This document shows positions 36,236-45,618 of a stretch of 64,000 nt of DNA, in pieces; the stretch's first letter is position 1, and each line of letters opens with the position of its first letter. The DNA is from Pseudomonas sp. R76 (GTDB taxonomy: Bacteria; Pseudomonadota; Gammaproteobacteria; Pseudomonadales; Pseudomonadaceae). Location of the stretch: NCBI RefSeq assembly GCF_009834565.1, contig NZ_CP019428.1, positions 2,294,001 to 2,358,000 of the forward strand, given 5' to 3'. The notes under the pieces were generated by a model, which was not told the origin of the DNA, did no database searches, and saw only the letters and a list, made by a program, of their open reading frames with translations. The translations under genes were made by a program, and so were the position numbers.

Positions 36236-37426
36236 ATGCCTAGCGTCATTTCTCAACGTTCCAGCCTGGCGTTCCTGGTCATCACGATGTTGACCTTCCT
36301 CGCTGCGTCCAGCGCACCGACGCCGTTGTATCAGGTTTATCAGGACAACCTGCATTTTTCCGCGGCGATGCTGACGGTGATCTTCGGTGTGTATGCCGTG
36401 AGCTTGCTGGCGGCGCTGCTGACCGTGGGTTCATTGTCGGATTACCTGGGGCGCAGGCCGGTGATTTTTGCTGCACTGCTGCTCAATAGTGTGGCGATGC
36501 TGCTGTTTATCAACGCTGACAGCACCGCCTACCTGATTGCCGCCCGAGCGCTGCAAGGTTTTGCCACCGGCACGGCGACGGCGGTGCTGGCGGCGACGCT
36601 GCTGGACACCGACCGCCTGCGCGGCCCGATGCTCAACAGCCTCGCGCCGCTTTTAGGCATGGCCAGTGGCGCTCTGGGCAGCGGCTTGCTCGTCGAATAC
36701 GCACCACGTCCGACCCAGTTGATTTACTTCACGCTGTTGGGCTTGATGGTGTTGCAAGCGCTCTACGTGTGGCGCTTGCCGGAGACCGTCAGGCGCATTC
36801 CGGGTGCCTTGAAGTCATTGGCGCCAACCCTGCACGTGCCCGAGCAAGCACGCCGGGCCTTGTGGCTGGCGATGCCGCTGAACGTGGCGGTGTGGGCGTT
36901 GGGCGGGTTCTTTTCGTCCCTGGCACCTTCGCTGGTGCGGGCTTCAACCGGCTCGACTTCGCACCTGATCGGCGGCGGCCTGGTGGCAGTCGTGACCCTG
37001 AGCGGTGCGGTCATGATTTACAGCCTGCGCGAACACCCGGCAGACAAGGTCATGCGTCTTTCGGCGGTGCTGTTGGCGGTGGGCGTGGCCTTGCTGTTGG
37101 TCGCGGTGCAGAGCGCCAGTCTGTGGCTGTTTTTTGTCGCCAGTGTCATCGCAGGCTTTGGTTTTGGCGGCGGCTTCATGGGCAGTGTGCGCAGCATCGT
37201 GGGCTTGGCGCTGGCCCATGAGCGCGCCGGTTTGATGTCGGCGTTCTATGTTCTGAGCTACCTGGCGTTCTGCGTGCCGGCTCTGCTGGCGGGTAACCTG
37301 AGCCGGGTGTTTGGCCTGATCGCCACCACCGATGGTTACGGCGCCGTGCTGATCGTGCTGGCCCTTGGAGCGCTGGCCGGGTTGCTGCTGCAGCGTGCGG
37401 CGCTGGCCAAGGCAGCAATCGAGTGA
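36236..37426 (+). CDS. MFS transporter (12-TM)
   Basis: 396 residues with 12 predicted helices. The MFS loop motif GSLSDYLGRRP lies between helices 2 and 3. ATG 36236 follows GGAG by seven bases. Probably a drug/metabolite proton antiporter under control of the divergent TetR repressor. Substrate unknown. Confidence 0.92.
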   Translation: MPSVISQRSSLAFLVITMLTFLAASSAPTPLYQVYQDNLHFSAAMLTVIFGVYAVSLLAALLTVGSLSDYLGRRPVIFAALLLNSVAMLLFINADSTAYLIAARALQGFATGTATAVLAATLLDTDRLRGPMLNSLAPLLGMASGALGSGLLVEYAPRPTQLIYFTLLGLMVLQALYVWRLPETVRRIPGALKSLAPTLHVPEQARRALWLAMPLNVAVWALGGFFSSLAPSLVRASTGSTSHLIGGGLVAVVTLSGAVMIYSLREHPADKVMRLSAVLLAVGVALLLVAVQSASLWLFFVASVIAGFGFGGGFMGSVRSIVGLALAHERAGLMSAFYVLSYLAFCVPALLAGNLSRVFGLIATTDGYGAVLIVLALGALAGLLLQRAALAKAAIE

Positions 37427-37537
37427 GTGTCTGTATATTGGTAAAGTAGATAACAGTTAGAGATATTACCCGTTATATAGATATTCGATCAGGTTCTATG
37501 ATGGCCTCAACCTCATGCGAGGAAGAGGATTACAGAC

Positions 37538-38686
37538 ATGACCTGCTCAAGCACCATCAGCTATAAACCTTTCAGTCACCTGACCCGTCCACGGGAAGTG
37601 ATTCGCCAGTTCACCCCCAACTGGTTTGCCGCGACCATGGGCACCGGCGTGTTGGCCCTTGCCCTGGCCCAATTGCCGATCAATCTGCCCGGCGTGCACG
37701 CGATTGCCGAAGGCCTGTGGATGTTCACCGTCGGCCTGTTTGTGCTGTTCAGCGTGTTGTACGCGGCCCGTTGGCTGATGTTTTTCCACGAGGCGCGGCG
37801 CATTTTCGGGCACTCCACCGTGTCGATGTTCTTCGGCACCATTCCCATGGGCCTGGCGACGATTATCAACGGCCTGCTGCTGTTCGGCCTGCCGCGCTGG
37901 GGCGCCGATGTGGTGCCGTTGGCCGAAGCGTTGTGGTGGCTGGACGTGGCGATGGCGCTGGCGTGTGGCGTGTTGATTCCGTTCATGATGTTCACCCGCC
38001 AGGAGCACAGCATCGACCAGATGACCGCCGTGTGGCTGCTGCCCGTGGTGGCGGCCGAAGTCGCCGCTGCCAGCGGTGGCCTGCTGGCGCCGCACCTGGC
38101 CGACGCGCACTCGCAACTGGTGATGCTGGTGACCAGCTACGTGCTGTGGGCGTTTTCCCTGCCGGTGGCGTTCAGCATCCTGACCATCCTGATGCTGCGC
38201 ATGGCCCTGCATAAACTGCCCCACGCCAACATGGCCGCGTCGAGCTGGCTGGCCCTCGGGCCTATCGGCACCGGTGCGCTGGGCATGCTGTTGCTGGGCG
38301 GCGACGCCCCCGCGATCTTCGCCGCCAATGGTTTGCCGGGCGTCGGCGAAATGGCCAACGGCCTCGGCTTGGTGGCCGGCATCACCCTGTGGGGCTTCGG
38401 CTTGTGGTGGATGCTGATCGCCGTGTTGATCACCCTGCGTTACCTGCGTGCCGGCATTCCATTTAACTTGGGTTGGTGGGGCTTTACCTTCCCACTGGGC
38501 GTCTACGCCTTGGCGACATTGAAGCTCGCCAGCCTGCTGCACCTGGGGTTCTTCAGCGTATTCGGCAGTGTGCTGGTGGTGGCGTTGGCGTTGATGTGGC
38601 TGATCGTGGCCTCGCGCACGGTGCAGGGCGCGTATAAAGGCGAGCTTTTTGTTTCACCTTGCATTGCGGGGCTAGCGAATAAGTAA
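37538..38686 (+). CDS. TDT (TehA/SLAC1-type) carrier
   Basis: 382 residues with ten predicted membrane helices. The N-terminal FTPNWFAATMGTGVLALAL is the hallmark of the tellurite-resistance/dicarboxylate transporter family. In bacteria and fungi members export sulfite, malate or tellurite-like anions or act as anion channels. The substrate cannot be told. GAGGA precedes the ATG. Stands alone. Confidence 0.9.
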   Translation: MTCSSTISYKPFSHLTRPREVIRQFTPNWFAATMGTGVLALALAQLPINLPGVHAIAEGLWMFTVGLFVLFSVLYAARWLMFFHEARRIFGHSTVSMFFGTIPMGLATIINGLLLFGLPRWGADVVPLAEALWWLDVAMALACGVLIPFMMFTRQEHSIDQMTAVWLLPVVAAEVAAASGGLLAPHLADAHSQLVMLVTSYVLWAFSLPVAFSILTILMLRMALHKLPHANMAASSWLALGPIGTGALGMLLLGGDAPAIFAANGLPGVGEMANGLGLVAGITLWGFGLWWMLIAVLITLRYLRAGIPFNLGWWGFTFPLGVYALATLKLASLLHLGFFSVFGSVLVVALALMWLIVASRTVQGAYKGELFVSPCIAGLANK

Positions 38687-38753
38687 GCGGGATTAGGTAA
38701 AGTCGTGGCCTGAAGATCAACAATAGCCTACAGGCCACGCAGGAACACGGACG

Positions 38754-40628
38754 ATGAGCCACCCCTCACAATTCACCTTGCTGCGCACACGGCGTTTTCT
38801 GCCGTTTTTCATCACCCAGTTGCTGGGCGCCTTCAACGACAACATCTTCAAGCAATCGCTGATCCTGGCGATTCTCTACAAGCTGACCATCGACGGTGAT
38901 CGCTCGATCTGGGTCAACCTGTGTGCCTTGCTGTTTATCCTGCCGTTCTTCCTGTTCTCGGCGCTGGCCGGGCAATTCGGCGAGAAGTTCAACAAGGACG
39001 CATTGATCCGCGCGATCAAGATCGGCGAGATCGTGATCATGCCCGTGGGCGCCACCGGCTTTTTGTTCAACCACCTGGAATTGATGCTGCTGGCGCTGTT
39101 TGCCATGGGCACGCACTCGGCGCTGTTCGGCCCGGTGAAATACTCGATCATGCCCCAGGCCCTGCACGACGATGAGCTGGTGGGCGGCAACGGCCTGGTG
39201 GAAATGGGCACGTTTCTGGCGATCCTGGCAGGCACTATTGGCGCCGGGATCATGATGTCGTCCACCCATTACGCGCCAATCGTGGCGACGGCGATTGTCG
39301 GCGTGGCGGTACTCGGTTACCTGGCCAGCCGCAGCATTCCGCGCGCGGCGGCGTCTACGCCGCAGCTGCGCCTGAACTGGAACATCTTCAGCGAGTCCTG
39401 GGCCACCTTGCGCCTGGGCCTGGGGCAGACGCCGGCGGTGTCGCGCTCAATTGTCGGCAACTCGTGGTTCTGGTTTGTCGGCGCGATCTACCTCACGCAG
39501 ATCCCGGCTTACGCCAAGGAATGGTTGTACGGCGACGAAACCGTGGTGACGTTGATCCTCACCGTATTCTCGGTGGGCATCGCCCTGGGCTCGATGCTCT
39601 GCGAAAAACTCTCCGGGCGTAAGGTCGAAATCGGCCTGGTGCCGTTCGGCTCGTTTGGCCTGACGGTGTTCGGCCTGCTGCTGTGGTGGCACTCCGGCGG
39701 CTTCCCGCAGAATGTGCAGGCCAACGACTGGCTGGCGGTGCTCGGCTACGGCCAGGCGTGGTGGGTGCTGTTCGATATCCTCGGTTTGGGCGTGTTCGGT
39801 GGCTTCTATATCGTGCCGCTCTATGCGCTGATCCAGTCGCGCACCGCCGAGAACGAGCGCGCGCGTGTCATCGCCGCCAACAACATTCTCAACGCGCTGT
39901 TCATGGTGGTTTCGGCCATCGTCTCGATCCTGCTGCTGAGCGTGGCCAAGCTGTCGATCCCCGAGTTGTTCCTGGTGGTGTCGCTGCTCAACATCGCGGT
40001 CAACACCTACATCTTCAAGATCGTCCCCGAGTTCACCATGCGTTTCATGATCTGGCTGCTCAGCCATTCCATGTACCGCGTGGAGCACCGCAACCTGGAG
40101 TTGATTCCGGATGAAGGCGCGGCCTTGCTGGTGTGCAACCACGTGTCGTTTGTGGATGCGCTGTTGATTGGTGGCGCGGTGCGTCGGCCGATTCGCTTTG
40201 TGATGTACTACAAAATCTACCGGTTGCCGGTGCTCAACTTTATCTTCCGTACCGCCGGGGCGATTCCGATTGCCGGGCGCAACGAAGATATCCAGATCTA
40301 CGAAAAGGCCTTTGCGCGGATTGCGCAGTATCTGAAGGATGGCGAGTTGGTGTGCATTTTCCCGGAAGGCAAGCTGACCGCGGACGGTGAGATGAACGAG
40401 TTTCGCGGTGGCGTGACGCGGATTCTGGAGGAGATGCCGGTGCCGGTGATCCCGATGGCGTTGCAGGGCTTGTGGGGCAGCTTTTTCAGCCGCGATCCGA
40501 ACAAGGGCTTCTTTCACCGGATCTGGTCGCGGGTGGTGCTGGTGGCGGGTGAGCCGGTGACGGTGGAGGCGGCGACGCCTGCGCAGTTGCAGGAGCGAGT
40601 GGGGGCGTTGCGGGGGAGTGTCAGGTAG
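38754..40628 (+). CDS. LplT-PlsC fusion: lysophospholipid transporter with acyltransferase
   Basis: 624 residues. Residues 1-415 are an MFS domain of the LplT type (begins RFLPFFITQLLGAFNDNIFK). Residues about 430-624 are a 1-acyl-glycerol-phosphate acyltransferase domain with the catalytic NHVSFVD (HxxxxD), the FVMYYKIYR and PIAGRN blocks and FPEGKLT. In E. coli the LplT and Aas activities, which take up and reacylate lysophosphatidylethanolamine, are separate proteins; Aas also has an AMP-ligase domain that is absent here. The fused form is known from other proteobacteria. Confidence 0.92.
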   Translation: MSHPSQFTLLRTRRFLPFFITQLLGAFNDNIFKQSLILAILYKLTIDGDRSIWVNLCALLFILPFFLFSALAGQFGEKFNKDALIRAIKIGEIVIMPVGATGFLFNHLELMLLALFAMGTHSALFGPVKYSIMPQALHDDELVGGNGLVEMGTFLAILAGTIGAGIMMSSTHYAPIVATAIVGVAVLGYLASRSIPRAAASTPQLRLNWNIFSESWATLRLGLGQTPAVSRSIVGNSWFWFVGAIYLTQIPAYAKEWLYGDETVVTLILTVFSVGIALGSMLCEKLSGRKVEIGLVPFGSFGLTVFGLLLWWHSGGFPQNVQANDWLAVLGYGQAWWVLFDILGLGVFGGFYIVPLYALIQSRTAENERARVIAANNILNALFMVVSAIVSILLLSVAKLSIPELFLVVSLLNIAVNTYIFKIVPEFTMRFMIWLLSHSMYRVEHRNLELIPDEGAALLVCNHVSFVDALLIGGAVRRPIRFVMYYKIYRLPVLNFIFRTAGAIPIAGRNEDIQIYEKAFARIAQYLKDGELVCIFPEGKLTADGEMNEFRGGVTRILEEMPVPVIPMALQGLWGSFFSRDPNKGFFHRIWSRVVLVAGEPVTVEAATPAQLQERVGALRGSVR

Positions 40629-40630
40629 AG

Positions 40631-40743
40631 GATCGTTCCCACGCTCTGCGTGGGAATGCCGCCATGGACGCTCTGCGTCCGCTTTTAGGGGCGCGACGCG
40701 GAGCGTCACAGGATGCGTTCCCACGCGGAGCGTGGGAACAATC
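40631..40743. repeat. Large palindromic intergenic repeat, copy 3
   Basis: Same outer arms (GATCGTTCCCACGCTC / GAGCGTGGGAACAATC) and inner GACGCTCTGCGTC-type hairpins as the copies at 1700 and 2060, with a different centre. Between two convergent genes. Confidence 0.9.
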
Positions 40744-40749
40744 TGCTAT

Positions 40750-41064
40750 CTAGGCGCTGATCTTGAGGCCAACGAGCCCACAAATTATCAACGCCACACT
40801 CGCCAATCGAAACAACGCCATGGATTCTCCAAACAGGATAATCCCGGCAATCACCGTGCCCACCGCACCCACGCCGGTCCAGATGGCATAGGCGGTGCCC
40901 AGCGGCAGTTCTTTCATCGCAAGGCCCAACAGGCCGAGGCTGATGGCCATGGCGGCGATTGTCAGGGCCGTCGGCAGTGGCTTGCTGAAGCCGTCGGTGT
41001 ACTTCAAGCCGACCGCCCAGCCGACTTCAAACAACCCGGCAAAAAACAGAATGATCCAGGACAT
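40750..41064 (-). CDS. sugE: SMR-family guanidinium exporter
   Basis: 104 residues, four membrane helices. The N-terminal [20 protein letters not shown] contains the essential Glu in the first helix and the GWAVGLKYT pattern of the SugE/Gdx subgroup rather than EmrE. Gdx exports guanidinium in exchange for protons. The upstream leader contains a guanidine-II riboswitch (41086-41137), which independently supports this function. AGAGG precedes the ATG. Confidence 0.95.
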   Translation of the reverse strand: MSWIILFFAGLFEVGWAVGLKYTDGFSKPLPTALTIAAMAISLGLLGLAMKELPLGTAYAIWTGVGAVGTVIAGIILFGESMALFRLASVALIICGLVGLKISA

Positions 41065-41085
41065 GATGACCTCTCTTTTAAAAGT

Positions 41086-41137
41086 GGGGTCGTCCCCTGA
41101 ATAAGCGCTCGACAGCGTCGCGAGGTCGTCCCCGCGA
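41086..41137 (-). promoter_or_regulatory. Guanidine-II (mini-ykkC) riboswitch
   Basis: On the minus strand two hairpins each carry the diagnostic ACGA loop: TCGCGGGG-ACGA-CCTCGCGA (41137-41118, with one G-U pair) and GGGG-ACGA-CCCC (41097-41086), with a 20-nt linker. Paired ACGR-loop hairpins just before an SMR gene define this class. The second hairpin ends about ten bases before the ribosome-binding site of sugE, fitting translational control by guanidinium. Confidence 0.93.
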
Positions 41138-41170
41138 AGCTCGGTAGAGTGCCGAAAATTGATCAGGCGA

Positions 41171-42136
41171 TCAAGTTTCGGGTGTGTTTGCCAACGCGCG
41201 GCGGTCTTCCTTTTCGCTCATGCGGCGGAAGTACGTCGACAGCAGCGCCCCGGAAATATTGTGCCAGACGCTGAACAATGCGCTCGGCACCGCCGCCAAC
41301 GGCGAAAAATGCGCACTGGCCAACGCGGCGCCCAGCCCGGAGTTCTGCATGCCCACTTCCAGTGCCAGCGACTTGCGCTGCGCCAACGGCAGCTTGAACA
41401 GCCGCCCGGTGAAGTAGCCCAGCAGATAGCCGAAGCTGTTGTGCAACATCACCACGGCCATGATCAACAGGCCCGATTCGGCGATCTTCGCCTGGCTCGC
41501 CGCAACGACCGCCGCGACGATGATCACGATGCTCACCACCGACACCAGCGGTAATACTTCCACTGCATGGCGCACGCGCTCGCCGAGCACGCGTTGCGCG
41601 ATCACGCCGAGCACGATCGGCAGCAGCACCACTTGCAGGATCGACCAGAACAACTCCATGAACGACACCGGCAGCCACGCCGACGCCAGCAGCCAGATCA
41701 GCGCCGGCGTAAGCAGCGGGGCGAGGAGGGTGGTGACGGCGGCAATCGCCACCGACAGCGCCAGATCACCCCGTGCCAGCCAGGTCATCACGTTGGACGA
41801 GGTGCCACTTGGGCAGCAACCCACCAGGATCACGCCGACGGCGATTTCCGGCGGCAGGTGGAAGGCCTGGCACAGCAACCAGGCCACGCCCGGCATGATC
41901 ACAAAGTGCGCGACCACGCCCAGGGCCACGCGCCACGGATGGCGGGCAACCTCGGCGAAATCTTCAAGTTTTAAGGTCAGCCCCATGCCGAACATCACCA
42001 GGCCCAGCAACGGCACGATGGCGCCTTTGAGACCGATGAACCAACCGGGCTCAAGGAAGGCGAGCACCGCGAAAATCAACACCCAGTAGGCGAAGGTATT
42101 GCCGACGAAGCGGCTCAAGGCAGCGAGTGCGCGCAT
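41171..42136 (-). CDS. Bile acid:sodium symporter (BASS) family transporter
   Basis: 321 residues, about ten membrane helices. Family motifs [31 protein letters not shown] (crossover region) and [14 protein letters not shown] are clear. Bacterial homologues carry bile acids, pantoate or other organic anions with Na+. ATG 42136 (MRALAAL) is chosen over the longer frame starting at 42178. No metabolic neighbour suggests the substrate. Confidence 0.92.
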   Translation of the reverse strand: MRALAALSRFVGNTFAYWVLIFAVLAFLEPGWFIGLKGAIVPLLGLVMFGMGLTLKLEDFAEVARHPWRVALGVVAHFVIMPGVAWLLCQAFHLPPEIAVGVILVGCCPSGTSSNVMTWLARGDLALSVAIAAVTTLLAPLLTPALIWLLASAWLPVSFMELFWSILQVVLLPIVLGVIAQRVLGERVRHAVEVLPLVSVVSIVIIVAAVVAASQAKIAESGLLIMAVVMLHNSFGYLLGYFTGRLFKLPLAQRKSLALEVGMQNSGLGAALASAHFSPLAAVPSALFSVWHNISGALLSTYFRRMSEKEDRRALANTPET

Positions 42137-42183
42137 GGGGGATGTCCTCGTTATTAGATTTCGGAAATGCGAATGCAATCAAA

Positions 42184-42302
42184 TGTGGGAGCGGGCTTGT
42201 GTGGGAGCTGGCTTGCCTGCGATAGCATCAACTCGATCTAGCTGAAGACCAAGGTGCCTGCATCGCGGGCAAGCCCGGCTCCCACACAGGCCCGCTCCCA
42301 CA
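42184..42302. repeat. REP doublet nested inside a second REP
   Basis: The outer arms TGTGGGAGCGGGC (from 42184) and GCCCGCTCCCACA (to 42302) enclose a complete second doublet, TGTGGGAGCTGGCTTGCCTG ... to 42286, of a different subtype. Confidence 0.88.
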
Positions 42303-42320
42303 TTTTGATCTTCACATGGC

Positions 42321-43241
42321 TTAAATGCCCTGTGGGGTTTCTTCACCGCCCAACGCTTCAACCAGCGCCGGCAGGAACTCGCCGAACGTCAGCATCATCA
42401 GGGTAAAGCTGGCATCCAGTTGGCCCAGGGCTTCGTCGCCGCCGTCCTGTTCCGCCTGGTCTTGCAGCAGGTCTTCGAACTTCAGGCGCTTGACGGTCAT
42501 CTTGTCGTCGAGCATGAAGGACAACTTGTCCTGCCAGGCCAGCGACAGTTGGGTCACGACTTTGCCGGTGGTCAGGTGCAGCTGGATTTCTTCGCCGGTC
42601 AGGTCCTGGCGCTTGCAACGCACAATGCCGCCGTCTTCGTGGGTGTCGCGCAGTTCGCATTCGTCGAGGACGAAGAAGTCATCGGCCGGCTTCTGGGTGG
42701 TGACCCAGTCGGTCATGATGGCAGTTGGCGCAGTTTTGACCGTGAGTGGGCGAACCGGCAGGGTGCCGATCACTTCACGCAGGGTCGACAGCAGGTCTTC
42801 GGCGCGCTTGGGGCTGGCCGAGTTGACCAGGATCAGGCCCTGTTTTGGCGCGATGGCGGCGAAGGTCGACGAGCGACGTACGAATGCGCGAGGTAGGAAC
42901 GAGAGGATGATTTCATCCTTGATCTGATCACGTTCTTTTTTATAGACCTTGCTGCCACGTTGGGCTTCCAGCTCTTCGACTTTCTCCTTTACCGCGTCAC
43001 GCACCACGCTACCCGGCAGGATACGTTCTTCCTTGCGCGCGGCGATCAGCAGGAAGTCGCCGCTGACGTGAACCAGGGGAGCGTCTTCGCCTTTACCAAA
43101 AGGCGCGACGAAACCGTAAGTGGTCAACTCCTGGCTTGCACACGGGCGTGCCAGTTTGGTGGCCATGGCCGCTTCCAACGCCTCGGCATCAACAGGCAGA
43201 TCTTGGGTCAGGCGATAGATAAGCAGGTTCTTGAACCACAT
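42321..43241 (-). CDS. rdgC: Recombination-associated protein
   Basis: 306 residues, the usual RdgC length. It starts [15 protein letters not shown] and has the conserved [18 protein letters not shown] and TDWVT segments. RdgC forms a ring dimer on DNA, dampens RecA activity and sits on the nucleoid. The frame extends eight codons upstream of the family start; ATG 43241 fits the family. Monocistronic. Confidence 0.96.
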   Translation of the reverse strand: MWFKNLLIYRLTQDLPVDAEALEAAMATKLARPCASQELTTYGFVAPFGKGEDAPLVHVSGDFLLIAARKEERILPGSVVRDAVKEKVEELEAQRGSKVYKKERDQIKDEIILSFLPRAFVRRSSTFAAIAPKQGLILVNSASPKRAEDLLSTLREVIGTLPVRPLTVKTAPTAIMTDWVTTQKPADDFFVLDECELRDTHEDGGIVRCKRQDLTGEEIQLHLTTGKVVTQLSLAWQDKLSFMLDDKMTVKRLKFEDLLQDQAEQDGGDEALGQLDASFTLMMLTFGEFLPALVEALGGEETPQGI

Positions 43242-43351
43242 GGGGTGAGTCTCTCCTTTATACAAAGGGGGGCATTATTCTCTTGATATCGCCTGAGGCC
43301 AACCCTGCCTAAGCCATTGGAAGGGCTGAAAAAAAAGATTTAAGAAAGTGC

Positions 43352-43380
43352 TTGCCAGACCCAGGGTCGCTCCGTAGAAT
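43352..43380 (+). promoter_or_regulatory. Promoter of the first Val/Asp tRNA pair
   Basis: -35 TTGCCA (43352-43357), 17-bp spacer, -10 TAGAAT (43375-43380), and discriminator GCGCGCC, as in the Glu/Gly cluster. The second pair has a TATGAT box at 43724-43729 but no good -35. Confidence 0.82.
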
Positions 43381-43400
43381 GCGCGCCACACCGAAACGAA

Positions 43401-43476
43401 GGGTGATTAGCTCAGCTGGGAGAGCATCTGCCTTACAAGCAGAGGGTCGGCGGTTCGATCCCGTCATCACCCACCA
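43401..43476 (+). tRNA. tRNA-Val (anticodon TAC), copy 1
   Basis: 76 nt cloverleaf with acceptor GGGTGAT/ATCACCC, anticodon loop CTTACAA and encoded CCA. Confidence 0.97.
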
Positions 43477-43495
43477 TTCGCTTCATGTGTTACGC

Positions 43496-43572
43496 GCAGC
43501 GGTAGTTCAGTCGGTTAGAATACCGGCCTGTCACGCCGGGGGTCGCGGGTTCGAGTCCCGTCCGCTGCGCCA
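43496..43572 (+). tRNA. tRNA-Asp (anticodon GTC), copy 1
   Basis: 77 nt cloverleaf with acceptor GCAGCGG/CCGCTGC, anticodon loop CTGTCAC and encoded CCA. Confidence 0.97.
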
Positions 43573-43612
43573 TATTCGGTTACCTGGAACGCTGAACGCC
43601 AGGTCACCACAG

Positions 43613-43641
43613 AAAGCCCGCTCATTGAGCGGGTTTTTTTT
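43613..43641 (+). terminator. Terminator of the first Val/Asp pair
   Basis: Stem CCCGCTCA / TGAGCGGG followed by eight T. Confidence 0.93.
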
Positions 43642-43748
43642 GTCCGAAATATGGCGAAAAATCGCCCGATGAAGTTTTTTTAAATAAATTGCATTTAAAT
43701 CAACACATTACGATTTTTTGTTGTATGATGCGCCCACACCGAAACTAA

Positions 43749-43824
43749 GGGTGATTAGCTCAGCTGGGAGAGCATCTGCCTTACAAGCAGAGGGTCGGCG
43801 GTTCGATCCCGTCATCACCCACCA
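43749..43824 (+). tRNA. tRNA-Val (anticodon TAC), copy 2
   Basis: Identical to the copy at 43401. Confidence 0.97.
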
Positions 43825-43843
43825 TTCGCTTCAAGTGTTACGC

Positions 43844-43920
43844 GCAGCGGTAGTTCAGTCGGTTAGAATACCGGCCTGTCACGCCGGGGGTCGCGGGTTC
43901 GAGTCCCGTCCGCTGCGCCA
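43844..43920 (+). tRNA. tRNA-Asp (anticodon GTC), copy 2
   Basis: Identical to the copy at 43496. Confidence 0.97.
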
Positions 43921-43961
43921 TATTCGGTCACCTGGAACGCTGAACGCCAGGTCACCACAAG

Positions 43962-43990
43962 AAGCCCGCTCATTGAGCGGGCTTTTTTTT
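43962..43990. terminator. Terminator of the second Val/Asp pair (probably bidirectional)
   Basis: Stem AAGCCCGCTCA / TGAGCGGGCTT plus a T run. It lies 10 bp from the stop of the convergent MFS gene and could end both transcripts. Confidence 0.92.
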
Positions 43991-43999
43991 GCCTGCGAT

Positions 44000-45514
44000 T
44001 CAGCTTAATCGCTCGACGGCGCGTGACGTGTGCATCGGTGCTGCATCGCGTCGGCCAAGAAACGTAAAGACCACCGCCGCCGTGAGCACCGTAAGCCCCG
44101 CCAGCCCTTGCAGCAATGTATTGAATCCGGCGATGTAGGCAGTGCGCAGCAATTCCAATCGAATGTTGGCGCTGGCGTGCCGGGTATCTCCCATGACCAA
44201 CTGCTGGGCGACGGTTGAACCCTGCTGCACAGCACTGGCCGGCAGATGATGCGCAACCAGTGCGCTCAACACTGCCACGGTAATTGCCAGCGCGACACCT
44301 TCACTGGCGACCCGAGTCGTATTGAAAATCCCCGCCGCCATCCCTGCACGTTCCTTTGGCACCACACTGATTGCCAGGCCATCCATCAAGCCCCACGGCA
44401 ACCCGGTGCCGATCCCGATGATCAGCATCGCCGCCACGGTCTGCGGGGGGTGGCCGACGTCGGCCAGGCTCAGTCCATACAAACCCACGGCCGCGATCAG
44501 CAGGCCAATGGCGCACAGCACGCCCGGCGACAGACAGCGCGTCAGTGTCGCGGCGAGGATCGGCACCACCAGCATGGGGGCCGACAGCGCCAGCATCATC
44601 AACCCGGCTTCAAATGCGCTGGCGCCTTCAACGCCGATAAACCGCAGTGGCAGCAGCACGATCAGGACGATATAGCAGTAACAGGTGCCGATTGGCAGCA
44701 ACTGCACGCCGATGAAGCGGGGGAAGCGAAACAGGCGCAAGTCCAGCATCGGTTGCCTGGTGCGATGTTCAACGACTATAAACGCCAGTAAAAACAGCGC
44801 TGCTGCGCCCAGCAGGTAATAGGTGGTCGCAGTGGCCCAACCCCGTTCCGGTGCCAGAATTACCGCGGTGGTCAAGGCCACCAGCGTGGCCGAAAACGTC
44901 AACATCCCCGCCAGGTCCAGGCGCAGTGCGTTCGGGTCGCGGCTTTCGCGCATTGTGGGTGCCGCGAACAGCAGTGAAAGCCCCGCGAGCAAGGCCGTTG
45001 CGAGGAAAATCGCGCGCCAGCCCCATTGTTCAATCAGCAGTCCCGACAGCAACGGGCCAAACGCCAGGCCCGCGCCAAAGGTCGTGCCCAACAGGCTGAA
45101 AGCACGTGTCCTGGCATGGCCATCGAACTCCTGCGCCAGCGCCGCACAGCCACTGGACAACGCAATGGCCGCCGCCACACCTTGCATCCCGCGCAACAGG
45201 TCCAGCCAGAGAATGCCCGGTGCCATGGCCAACAGCAGGGAGACTGCGCTGAACAGCGCCATGCCCCACAAGAACAAACGCTTGCGCCCATAGAGGTCGG
45301 CGAGCGTACCGGCAGCCATCAACAAGCTGCCGAAACTCAACATGAACGCGTTGGTTATCCACGCCAGCTGTGTGGGGCGGGCGGCGAAAGCCTCACCGAT
45401 AAAGGGCGTAGCCACTGCGCCCCCGGTAAAACTCATGGGTAATACCAGGGCCGCCAGGCAGACTGCGGCCAGGATGGCATAGCGGCCATGGGTGGAGGGG
45501 GTTGTAGTGTTCAT
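44000..45514 (-). CDS. MFS drug transporter of the DHA2 (14-TM) type
   Basis: 504 residues with 14 predicted helices. Motif A is GTLADLYGRKRLFLWG and motif C is TTFGAGLAFGPLLSG, as in EmrB/QacA/SmvA-type proton antiporters. No EmrA-like membrane-fusion partner is nearby, so it probably acts alone. Divergent from a LysR gene 105 bp away, its likely regulator. Confidence 0.92.
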   Translation of the reverse strand: MNTTTPSTHGRYAILAAVCLAALVLPMSFTGGAVATPFIGEAFAARPTQLAWITNAFMLSFGSLLMAAGTLADLYGRKRLFLWGMALFSAVSLLLAMAPGILWLDLLRGMQGVAAAIALSSGCAALAQEFDGHARTRAFSLLGTTFGAGLAFGPLLSGLLIEQWGWRAIFLATALLAGLSLLFAAPTMRESRDPNALRLDLAGMLTFSATLVALTTAVILAPERGWATATTYYLLGAAALFLLAFIVVEHRTRQPMLDLRLFRFPRFIGVQLLPIGTCYCYIVLIVLLPLRFIGVEGASAFEAGLMMLALSAPMLVVPILAATLTRCLSPGVLCAIGLLIAAVGLYGLSLADVGHPPQTVAAMLIIGIGTGLPWGLMDGLAISVVPKERAGMAAGIFNTTRVASEGVALAITVAVLSALVAHHLPASAVQQGSTVAQQLVMGDTRHASANIRLELLRTAYIAGFNTLLQGLAGLTVLTAAVVFTFLGRRDAAPMHTSRAVERLS

Positions 45515-45618
45515 CGGGGATTCCCGCAGGTCTGGAAAGATAAAGACTCTAGGCGGGATGCAATTGGCGATAAACAGGCCTACATTCCGATCATAGCGGA
45601 CAAAAAGGATGTAATGGC

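Noticed and set aside
43401..43920. Repeated tRNA units considered as a prophage or island attachment site
   Set aside because: No integrase, no partial tRNA fragment and no foreign genes are adjacent.
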